A stretch of 64,000 nt of DNA from Bradymonas sp963697525. GTDB taxonomy: Bacteria > Myxococcota_A > Bradymonadia > Bradymonadales > Bradymonadaceae. Below the pieces are notes generated by a model. It had not been told where the DNA came from, made no database searches, and worked only from the letters and a program-made list of their open reading frames with translations. Shown in pieces: positions 49,207-56,494 of the stretch. The position numbers were made by a program, and so were the translations under genes. Position 1 is the stretch's first letter. Every line of letters starts with the position of its first letter. The stretch is from assembly GCA_963697525.1 (NCBI GenBank), contig OY969087.1, forward strand, positions 2,232,001-2,296,000, in the 5' to 3' direction.

Positions 49207-49479
49207 ATGCGAAAAGCCGGGTATATCATGGCCTTGGGCTTGCTCGTCGCCCTGCTGATGGGCGCGGCGGGGTGCTCGTTTATCTTCGACTTTACCGAGT
49301 GCAAGACCAACGCGGACTGCCAGCAATTCGACAACCCCGCCCAGGGTGAGTTCTTCATGTGCTCGCAGGACGATAAATGCGTGCTCGAGCCCGAGCGCGA
49401 GTGCCGTGCCGATACGGACTGCCCATCCGGGCAGAGCTGCAATGCCGACTCTGGCAAGTGCAGCGGATCGTCTTCCTGA
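49207..49479 (+). CDS. Small Cys-rich lipoprotein
   Basis: The product has 90 residues. ATG 49207 gives MRKAGYIMALGLLVALLMGAAGCSF with a GAAGC lipobox. The mature part carries three to four EB-like Cys pairs (CKTNADCQQFDN, CSQDDKCVLEPERECRADTDC, CNADSGKC), the same module type found in the giant lipoprotein and inserted in the ABC permease. It is probably cotranscribed with 48320-49195. The gene is convergent with the Ser/Thr kinase gene, 12 bases away. An earlier start at 49075 would overlap the TPR gene and hide the signal. Confidence 0.78.
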   Translation: MRKAGYIMALGLLVALLMGAAGCSFIFDFTECKTNADCQQFDNPAQGEFFMCSQDDKCVLEPERECRADTDCPSGQSCNADSGKCSGSSS

Positions 49480-49491
49480 ACATTTTGGTGA

Positions 49492-51141
49492 TCATTCGAT
49501 AGGCAGCAGCTTCACGCCGTCGTCACTGTCGTCGCTCGACTTCTTCTTTGGCTCATTGTTCATGGGCAGGAGGTTGACGCCGTTGTCGTGGTGCGGCTTC
49601 GCGGCCGGCGTCGGCTTCGCAGGCGCCTTGGGCGCCGGCTTGGTTGCGTGAGCGTGGTGGCGGTGCGCCTTGGCTGGCGTGGGGGCGGGTTTGGCGTGCG
49701 CGACGGGCTTGGCGGTGATCTGTGCCCGCGCGGCCGCCGTGGCATCGCCGACCAGCTCACGAGCGCGAGCGACATGCGGCTGGATCGACACCTCGACGGG
49801 CGCGGCTTTCTTCACCGGGGCTTTGGCCGGCGTCTTGGCTGCCGGTGCGGCCGCGGGGGCTGCCGGCGCGATTGGGACGGGAGCTCGGGATTGGCGATCG
49901 CGCCACATCATAAACCCGGTCACGCCGCCGGCGACCACCAGGGCGGCTACCAGCGCGATGACCAGCGAGCGCCGCGTGTTCTCGCGCTGCATCTGCAGCA
50001 TCTGCTCGCTGGTGATGAAGCTGCCGCTGGGTTGGGTGCCTGTCCCCACCGACTGCTCAAGCGCCACGTGCGACGGCGAGGTATGCGGGGATTGCTGGGC
50101 GATGGGAGTCTGGCGCCGGCCGCGCTCGAGGCGGTCGCTGGGATCGTCGAAGATCGCCGAGGACGATGGGCTCAGGGCGGCGAATTCTCCGGTCGTCCAC
50201 CGGATCTGCAGCGAGGTCGTCGCCATGATGCCGGTCAGCTCCTCGACGATGCTGGCGGTGTTGGGCGGCCGGTCGTCGGGCTGCTTGGCGAGCATGCGCT
50301 CGACGAGCTCGACGAGCTCGGCGGGCACGCGGTGCATCTCGGGCAGCTTGTCGGCCAGCGGCGGCGGCGCGTTGTGCACGTGCTGGTACAGCACGGTGAT
50401 GTCGTCGTCGGCCACAAACGGCTTCTCGCCGGTGAGCATGTAGTAAAACAGTACCCCGAGCGCGTAGACGTCGACGCGCTGGTCGATGTCGTTGCCCATG
50501 ATTTGCTCGGGCGACAGAAACGCCGTCGAGCCCACCAGGGCCTGTTCTTTGGTGACGTTGCGCGCCCCCTTGACCAACTTGGCCAGGCCGAAGTCCAAGA
50601 TCTTGACGTAATTTTGCTGACCGTGGCGCTCGGTCAGCATGATATTGGACGGCTTGATGTCGCGGTGGATCATCCCCAGCGAGTGGGCCTCGCCGATGCC
50701 CTGCAAGATCTGGGCGGCGATGGGGGCGAACTCCTCGACGTCGATGGGGCCGTCGCGTTTGATGCGCCGGCTGAGCGTCTCCCCGTCGACGAACTCCATG
50801 CAGATATAGCCCTGATCGTCGTCGTGGCCGAAATCATAGATGGACACGATGTTGGGATGCTGCAGCCGGCTCATGCCCAGCGCTTCGCGCTCGAAGCGGG
50901 CCAGGGCCTCCTCGTCGTCGACGAACGAGCGTGGCAGCACCTTGACGACCACGCTGCGGTCCAGGGCGCTCTGGCGGGCGAGGTACACCACGCCCATGCC
51001 CCCTTTGCCGATACACTTTTCGACCTCGTAGCGCCCGCCCAACGTCTTGCCGATGAGCTCCTCGGGGTCGTAGGGTTTACGCGCCTTCGACCCGCTCTTC
51101 GAGCGTGTCTGGGAGGCTTCGCTGGGGGAGTCGTCGGCCAT
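49492..51141 (-). CDS. Membrane-anchored Ser/Thr protein kinase
   Basis: The product has 549 residues. The kinase domain has GKGGMG, VVVKVL, HRDIKPSN and DFGLAKL, so it should be active. A single helix (SLVIALVAALVVAGGVTGFMMW) at about residue 420 is followed by a Pro/Ala/Lys-rich extracytoplasmic tail ending in two copies of a GVxLLPxxxEP/KK segment (GVNLLPMNNEPKKKS, GVKLLPIE). ATG 51141 is chosen over an upstream start because MADDSPSE precedes the kinase directly. Tail repeats could bind a partner. The gene lies downstream of the membrane-protein gene at 51361-52341, with a 219-base gap. Confidence 0.92.
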   Translation of the reverse strand: MADDSPSEASQTRSKSGSKARKPYDPEELIGKTLGGRYEVEKCIGKGGMGVVYLARQSALDRSVVVKVLPRSFVDDEEALARFEREALGMSRLQHPNIVSIYDFGHDDDQGYICMEFVDGETLSRRIKRDGPIDVEEFAPIAAQILQGIGEAHSLGMIHRDIKPSNIMLTERHGQQNYVKILDFGLAKLVKGARNVTKEQALVGSTAFLSPEQIMGNDIDQRVDVYALGVLFYYMLTGEKPFVADDDITVLYQHVHNAPPPLADKLPEMHRVPAELVELVERMLAKQPDDRPPNTASIVEELTGIMATTSLQIRWTTGEFAALSPSSSAIFDDPSDRLERGRRQTPIAQQSPHTSPSHVALEQSVGTGTQPSGSFITSEQMLQMQRENTRRSLVIALVAALVVAGGVTGFMMWRDRQSRAPVPIAPAAPAAAPAAKTPAKAPVKKAAPVEVSIQPHVARARELVGDATAAARAQITAKPVAHAKPAPTPAKAHRHHAHATKPAPKAPAKPTPAAKPHHDNGVNLLPMNNEPKKKSSDDSDDGVKLLPIE

Positions 51142-51360
51142 GGCTCGTAGGCGGCGCGTGGTGGGAGCGTCACGCGTGGAAAAATGATTCGTGCGTAAGA
51201 AGTCGGACCGAGCCTCGGTGAGTTGATTTTTGCGGGATCGAAGCCGACAAACGCAGGCGATGCAGCGCATCGTCGATGATTGGCGGCGAAGAGGCCGTGA
51301 AAATCAGCCGTCGACGGCGACGGGAGATTTCTTACACACGAATCAAAAATAGCACGCTGA

Positions 51361-52341
51361 TCAGCGCCGCTGCAACACCGCCACGGCCACGCCGATGAGC
51401 ATGAGAAAGCCCACCAGCATCATCATGCCGGCGATCACCGGGTGGATCTGTGTCAGCACGCCCTCGGCGAGGATGCGCGCGCCACCGGCGCCGACCAGGG
51501 CCGCGCCGCCGACGCCGCCCAGGCCGATGAGCAGTCGGGATTCGCTGCTTCGGAACGTCTCGAGGGGCGCGTCGTCCATCAGGTCGGCGGGTGCAGGCGG
51601 CGCCGACGGTTGGGGCGCCGGGGGCCGGGCAGCCGGCATCTGCGGGGGGGCGACCTCGAGTTGGGGGGCTGGGTTGGCCGGGACGGTGCGATCGGCCAAT
51701 TCGGCCAGCTCGTCCAGGTTGCCGGTGTCTTCGCCGGGCTGGGGCGCGGGGAGATCGACGCCGGCGTCGCCGCCCACCTCGACGCCATCGTCTTCGCCGT
51801 CGCCAAAGACGACGGCGCGCAGATCGGCGTCGCTGAGCTCATCGAGCCCGTCGATCGGCGGCGGTTGATCGCCGCCGAAGACGACGTCGTGGAGATCGGC
51901 GTCGCTCAGCTCGTCGAGGTCGAGTTCTTCGATGTCGTCGATGGGATCGACGCCCGGCGAGTCGTCGTCGGCGTCCATCCAATCGGCGTTGGCCATCGCC
52001 TCGCTGATCGCAAGATCGGCCAGCGCTCCATCGGCCACGCCCGTGTCGATGTCGTCCTGGTCGACCTCGGCGGTCGGGGGATCCTGATGCAGCAGAGCGT
52101 CCAGGCGGCTGCGGTCGAAGGTGCGCGTGGAGTCCTGCTCCTCGTCGGCCGACGCCTGCGCCTGAAGCCGTCGCCGGTTGATCTCGCGCAACATCTCCGG
52201 GGTCATCGCCGGATTGTTGGCCGATTGGCGAATGGCCGCCAGCTCCGCCTTGGAGATCTGGACGGTGGCGTCCTCGCCGTCGGCCTTGTCGCTGGCTGGG
52301 CCGTTGGCGCTGGGGTCCTGGTTGTGGCCGTCCTCAGACAT
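51361..52341 (-). CDS. Acidic membrane protein with two C-terminal helices
   Basis: The product has 326 residues from ATG 52341 (upstream codons are not needed). The N-terminal ~200 residues are very acidic and Asp-rich, with an internal repeat LDELSDADLxxVVFG (about 145-175) in two copies. A Pro/Ala linker follows, then two helices at the C-terminus (LLIGLGGVGGAALVGAGGARIL and HPVIAGMMMLVGFLMLIGVAVAVL). No family is recognised. It is likely an inner-membrane protein with a cytosolic acidic domain that could be phosphorylated by the adjacent kinase; that link is inferred from position only. Confidence 0.62.
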   Translation of the reverse strand: MSEDGHNQDPSANGPASDKADGEDATVQISKAELAAIRQSANNPAMTPEMLREINRRRLQAQASADEEQDSTRTFDRSRLDALLHQDPPTAEVDQDDIDTGVADGALADLAISEAMANADWMDADDDSPGVDPIDDIEELDLDELSDADLHDVVFGGDQPPPIDGLDELSDADLRAVVFGDGEDDGVEVGGDAGVDLPAPQPGEDTGNLDELAELADRTVPANPAPQLEVAPPQMPAARPPAPQPSAPPAPADLMDDAPLETFRSSESRLLIGLGGVGGAALVGAGGARILAEGVLTQIHPVIAGMMMLVGFLMLIGVAVAVLQRR

Positions 52342-52434
52342 CGCGTCCCGTTGTCCGGATGAGGGTCCTCTCCAACTTAAACCGATCGCACCCAATATAA
52401 AACGTTCGAATACATTGGCCAGCAAACAGCGTAT

Positions 52435-53352
52435 TCAATTCATCGAGCGGGCACGCACCAGCACCACCACCAACAGCACGTTAAAGACGCTGGCGAGGAT
52501 GGCCTGCGCCCAGATGAGCGCGTCGAGGCTAAGCGCCGCGCACATGATCGACCCGTAGATGAACAGCATATGCGTGCCCAGGCCCATCATCGAGGTCATG
52601 CGCATCGTCGGCCGGTGGGCCTTGCGAAACGCGGCGATGTCCTCGGCGGTACGACCGACGGTGGCGTCCTCGGTGTCCCCCGAGGCCAGCCGCTCCTGGA
52701 CGACCAGGTAGCCCAGGTACAGCCGCAACAAGAAGCGCTCGAGCAGGCTGCCGCTCTGGCGGGCGCGCTCGTAATCCGCGCGCACGTCGTCGGCCGTCTC
52801 AATGCCCGATCCCTCGCCGCCGGTGGGGTTGGTGCGCGCCAGATACAGCCGCTTTAGCTTGTCGTAGACGATGGTGCGCGCCCAGCTCGTCAACCCGGCC
52901 ACCGCGGCGATCCAGATCCACAACGTACCGAATTGCTGCTTGATGCCGAAGCCCAACAGCACGTAGGCCGGCAGCAGCACCAGGGCGTCGACGAAGCCGT
53001 CGAGGATGCGGCCCACCCGGCTTCCGCCGCCGCGCGCCCGGGCGAGCTGGCCATCGGCGCAATCCAGGATGACCGAGGCGAAGAGGAAGAATCCCGCCAG
53101 CAACAGCAGATAGGGCTGTGTCAGCGCGGTTCCCTGCCACAGATGGCCGAAGAAGGCCTGGTACAGGAAAAACGATCCCAACCAGCCCACCAGCAGGCTG
53201 GAGACGGTGATCTGGTTGGGTGTGATCGGCGTGGGATTGGCCAGAGCGGTGACCATCGCGGCCAGCGGCCGGTGGAACCGCGCGTCGATGGGCTCTTCGA
53301 CGTCCAGATCCTTGAAGGCGAGGGCTTCGCGATACCGCGTTCGAAAGCTCAT
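52435..53352 (-). CDS. CDP-alcohol phosphatidyltransferase
   Basis: The product has 305 residues. It contains the complete family motif D97-x2-D100-G-x2-A-R-x8-G-x3-D118-x3-D122 (DCADGQLARARGGGSRVGRILDGFVD) with several flanking transmembrane helices. These enzymes join a CDP-activated alcohol to a lipid or sugar alcohol in the membrane. The extra ~40 N-terminal residues and a cytosolic loop (NPTGGEGSGIETADDVRADYE) are larger than in minimal PgsA. The gene is immediately downstream of a nucleotidyltransferase gene on the same strand (81 bases), which suggests that partner makes the CDP-alcohol donor. Which headgroup is unknown. Confidence 0.86.
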   Translation of the reverse strand: MSFRTRYREALAFKDLDVEEPIDARFHRPLAAMVTALANPTPITPNQITVSSLLVGWLGSFFLYQAFFGHLWQGTALTQPYLLLLAGFFLFASVILDCADGQLARARGGGSRVGRILDGFVDALVLLPAYVLLGFGIKQQFGTLWIWIAAVAGLTSWARTIVYDKLKRLYLARTNPTGGEGSGIETADDVRADYERARQSGSLLERFLLRLYLGYLVVQERLASGDTEDATVGRTAEDIAAFRKAHRPTMRMTSMMGLGTHMLFIYGSIMCAALSLDALIWAQAILASVFNVLLVVVLVRARSMN

Positions 53353-53433
53353 GAAAAGTGATCGAGTGAGTGAGTAATCGGGTAAGTGAGTCAACGACAA
53401 CTGCGTCACTGCACCTGCGTAACTGCAACGACG

Positions 53434-54222
53434 TTACCGGGTCGCGGTGGCGTCGGCCCAGTCGGCGTACAGCTTACGAGCATATTCGAGGTCTTCGACG
53501 GTGTCGATTTCGGTCCAACAATTCGCGTCGACGCGATGGGCAAAAAACGGGTGCTCCTCGCCCATCAACTCGGCGAAGATGTCCTCATAATACCAGCCGG
53601 CGCGCTCCTCGTCGCTCATAGCCTCCAGACGGTCGAGCAGGACCTCGTGGAAGCTCGCCGAGATGGTCTGCACGCCCAGGGATTCGCCGTGGCTTTGGGC
53701 GGGATCGAGCTTTTTGCTCAGCCCGACGACCTGGCGCTCGTGCAGGGGCGCGTCTCCGTCGGCCAGGGCGATCTTCATCTCCTCTTCGCCCATCTCCTCC
53801 GGCGAGATCATCGCCAAGACGTTGCCACGCTCGTTGCCCAGAAGCTCGCCGAGCCATCCGGTGCGTCGCACCAGGATGTCGCCGTCGCACAGCACGAACC
53901 CTCGGCCGTGCAGCGGGGGCATCGCCCGGCGAAGAGACTCGGCGTTGTTGGTCTCGGCGAAGTGCGGGTTGTGGCGGATGGTGATGTCCGGGATGCGGGT
54001 GTATCCGGCGACGCAGGCGCGGATCTTGGGCTCGAGGTAGCCCGTCGCCAGCACGACATGCTCGATGCCGTGGTCGTTGAGCTGGCGCAACAGCCGGATG
54101 AGCAGGGGCACACCGCCGACCTCGAGCAGGCATTTGGGAAGCTCGTCGGTCAGCGGGCGCAGCCTCGAGCCCACGCCGGCCACCAGCAAGATGGCGTCGC
54201 GAATCTGGTTGGTCTCACTCAT
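53434..54222 (-). CDS. NTP-transferase of the phosphocholine/inositol-phosphate cytidylyltransferase type
   Basis: The product has 262 residues. The N-terminal nucleotide-binding signature LLVAGVGSRLRPLTDELPKCLLEVGG (usually LAAGxGxR) is followed by VLATGYLEPKI and the catalytic metal site FVLCDGDILVRR. Later come MKIALADGD and the C-terminal helix NCWTEIDTVEDLEYAR. It is similar to LicC-like and IPCT-like enzymes that make CDP-activated alcohols. The downstream neighbour is a CDP-alcohol phosphatidyltransferase, so together they could make a polar lipid headgroup. The specific alcohol is not predictable. Confidence 0.82.
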   Translation of the reverse strand: MSETNQIRDAILLVAGVGSRLRPLTDELPKCLLEVGGVPLLIRLLRQLNDHGIEHVVLATGYLEPKIRACVAGYTRIPDITIRHNPHFAETNNAESLRRAMPPLHGRGFVLCDGDILVRRTGWLGELLGNERGNVLAMISPEEMGEEEMKIALADGDAPLHERQVVGLSKKLDPAQSHGESLGVQTISASFHEVLLDRLEAMSDEERAGWYYEDIFAELMGEEHPFFAHRVDANCWTEIDTVEDLEYARKLYADWADATATR

Positions 54223-55100
54223 TGCTAACTCGCCTCAATTGCTACGAAAGGCGCACGTTTTGCGCGCGATCTTCATAGCACAGCCGGCGCCGAGATGGCA
54301 GAGGCGAGGTGACGCCAGGGCGCGTTTTCCCAGGTTCACTCGGCGATTGGGTCTCAGAGCTTTTTCGCAGTTAGCGCCCCCGCGTGGCTTGTCCCGCGGT
54401 ACGCGCAGATCGTCAGCTAGCGAGATTCGGCTTCTCCACCTCCCCACGAGGCGCGCGTAGCGCGCCGAGCCGACGGCCGGCTCCGACTCCCGGTCCCGGT
54501 TTCCGGCCACGGCTCCGGCCTCCGGTCCCGGTCTCCGGCCACGGCTTCCGGTCCCGGCTGGGGGATCGACCCGCCGAACGACTTTTCATATCCTGATCCC
54601 CAAGAAAGAGTGACGGCGCCCCTGCGGGCAAGCTCGGACGCCTGCCGCCTGTGGAAGCCTCGCGCGCGTTGCCAAAGCGCGCGCACTGCCCCCAACTGCC
54701 CCACCATCTGGGCTCCTCGAGCCCTCCCCCATGAAACCAACCAAGACGCACCTCGGCCGTGCCCTGGGTCGTCCGCCTTTCGCGCCGATATTCGGCGGGG
54801 TGTGCGGGCATCGGACCGGGCCGATGGCGTTTTGTCGAGCTGACGGTTGCGCTTCCGCGGGAGCCTCCTTCTTGTCGGACGCGACGCTGGGTGAGACGCC
54901 GCATCCTACTCGGTGCCCCTCATTATAGTTTTCGGCAGAGGGGGCGGAATCGTTGCGTCTTTTTTTCGGGATCTGCCGTTGCGCGCAGTCTGGGATGGAT
55001 TTTGGATGGCGAGTTGTGTTTGGGAGGCCGCTCTTAGCAGACGATCTGATTCATCGGCGGCGCAAGGCCGCCGGGGTCTTGGGACCCGTGACACCACACC
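54223..55100. other. Intergenic region with the inverted composite repeat
   Basis: The 878 bases between the nucleotidyltransferase start and the stop of the small gene at 55101 carry the composite element copy (54331-54635) and about 450 further bases. Open frames here on both strands encode Arg/Pro-rich or simple sequence and have no credible start context. I see no gene that I can support in this gap. Several short palindromes near 54660-54690 (GCGCGCGTTGCCAAAGCGCGCGC) may be structural. Confidence 0.6.
54331..54635 (-). repeat. Composite repeat element, copy C (inverted relative to copy A)
   Basis: Reading on the minus strand, 54635-54567 is the leader (CCCGCAGGGGCGCCGTCACT then ATATGAAAAGTCG). 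54566-54479 is a short GC-rich CCGGA-type array and 54478-54331 is the palindromic tail with GGCGCGC, CCGCGGGACAAGCC and a final GTGAACCTG. Similarity to 42238-42639 is high in leader and tail, while the array is about half as long. Copies A and C face each other about 12 kb apart and enclose the genes from 43236 to 54222. Confidence 0.8.
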
Positions 55101-55456
55101 TCACTGATTGAGGTGCTGCTCGATGTCGCGCAGCACGCTCTGTCGGCCCATATGCTCCTTCTCGAAGTCGAGCATCGCCTGCAGCTTAGACTGCGAGCAC
55201 TCGTGGAGCATGTCGCGCACCTGGTCGGCCTTGTACGTGTCGTAGTCGTCGGGCAAGCTCGAGCTTCGGCGCGCGGCGATGGCTTTGAGGACGATGTCGC
55301 CCTTGGGGATGTCGTTGTCGGTGTCGACGATCTTTTTCTGCGTGTCACCTGGCACTCGACCCAGGCGGCCCACTTGTCGCCCAGGTGCAAAATGCGGTTG
55401 TGGTTGGTGGTCTCGAATAGCTCGTAGTCGCCTTCTTGGCGGTCTGTGATGGGCAT
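55101..55456 (-). pseudogene. Small hypothetical gene, frame interrupted near base 55365
   Basis: ATG 55456 follows GGGGAGG at seven bases, strong evidence of a real start. The first ~30 codons read MPITDRQEGDYELFETTNHN and LHLGDKWAAWVECQ. The natural continuation, GDTQKKIVDTDNDIPKGDIVLKAIA ... EKEHMGRQSVLRDIEQHLNQ, lies in another frame and ends at 55101. One missing base near CCAGGTGAC (about 55362-55370) explains the split. I recognise no family; a soluble ~118-residue protein is implied. It is the last gene of the leftward operon that starts with the SDR gene at 60883. Confidence 0.62.
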
Positions 55457-55550
55457 GGTATACCTCCCCGGAAAAAGCCGTGACAAAACGCGCGGTTGGC
55501 TTCCCCCATTATTGGAGTTCTAAACAGATGGGCGAGGCTGTGAAGGTGTT

Positions 55551-56489
55551 CTACAGCAGCAACGCCGCCGCCAATCGGCGCGCGTCGACATCGCTGGCGA
55601 CCTCGGCGTCGGGCACCTCTTGGCCGTGTTTGCGCAGATGCGCCCGGGCAAATTGCAGCGCCGTGTCCAGGTCGCCGCGCGCGGCGAGCAGGTGGATGTC
55701 GCGGTTGAGGGGCACCGCGCCGGTATAGCAGCGGCGCGCCAGCGCCCACGCCGGGTCGGCCGCAGCCTCGTCGTCCGCGCCGCCGAACGGATCATGGTCG
55801 AGGCGCCACAGGTCGATAAGCGCGAGCTCGAAGGCGTAGCGCGACAGCAGCGCCTCGTCGGTCTGGCCCTCGAGAAATGCGTTGATGTCGGCGGCGCGCG
55901 CCCGGATGGGGTCGGCGAGGAAGCCGCCGGGATCGTCGGCAAACAATTTCAAGCGCCGCGTGAAGATGGCATTGAGCCCGTCGACGTCGCTCTCGCGATC
56001 CCAGGCGACCTCGCCGTGCGCGGTGAAATCCCAGGCGACGCTCGTCGTCCCCAGGCCGACCTCGTCGGGACGAAAGTGGTAGTCGATGGGCTCGAGGTGG
56101 CTTCGAAACGGGCGGATGCGCGCCGGCTCGCCGCTGTCGGCGTCGAGGCCGGCCGGGCGAAGGGCGTTGAGCGCGGCGGCCAGGCGAAACTCCGCCGAGC
56201 CGTCGTCGACCAGGCCAAGCCACGCGGCCGGCAAGGGCTGCAGGGGCGGAAGCCCCGCTTTGCCGGTAAACGACGGAGCTTCGGCCAAGACGAATTCACA
56301 CGCCGCCAGCGCGGTCAGCAGGCTAGGGGCGTGCGCCGCGTCGCCGGTCTCCAGCAGGCGGGCGATGGAGCGGCACACCGCGCCGTAGCTAGCCAGAAAA
56401 TCCTCGGGCGCGTTCAGGATGTCGGTGGCGTCGACGGCGTCGATCCACGCGATGATCGGGGTGACGAGGTCGTCTCGGGCTGCAGTCAT
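55551..56489 (-). CDS. Hypothetical protein, third gene of the SDR/ATPase operon
   Basis: The product has 312 residues, with no signal peptide or membrane helix. It is mixed alpha/beta with a Trp-rich centre (AWDFTAHGEVAWDRESDVDG) and a helical C-terminus that recalls TPR-like units (HLLAARGDLDTALQFARAHLRKH). No family is recognised. It starts five bases after the ATPase/TPR stop (56495), so the two are almost certainly cotranscribed. The start ATG 56489 is the first that does not overlap the ATPase. A regulatory or scaffold role next to the ATPase is possible but is inference. Confidence 0.6.
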   Translation of the reverse strand: MTAARDDLVTPIIAWIDAVDATDILNAPEDFLASYGAVCRSIARLLETGDAAHAPSLLTALAACEFVLAEAPSFTGKAGLPPLQPLPAAWLGLVDDGSAEFRLAAALNALRPAGLDADSGEPARIRPFRSHLEPIDYHFRPDEVGLGTTSVAWDFTAHGEVAWDRESDVDGLNAIFTRRLKLFADDPGGFLADPIRARAADINAFLEGQTDEALLSRYAFELALIDLWRLDHDPFGGADDEAAADPAWALARRCYTGAVPLNRDIHLLAARGDLDTALQFARAHLRKHGQEVPDAEVASDVDARRLAAALLL

Positions 56490-56494
56490 GATTC

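Noticed and set aside
54413..54904. 163-codon minus frame in the gap before 55101
   Set aside because: Its C-terminal part is the composite repeat, the rest is Arg/Gly-rich without a start site or homology that I can name.
55340..55370. Programmed -1 frameshift at AGAAAAAG in the small gene
   Set aside because: The reading frame that gives natural-looking sequence changes before this A-run, and the zero-frame codons do not form a standard X XXY YYZ heptamer. A base deletion is simpler, though homologues should be checked.
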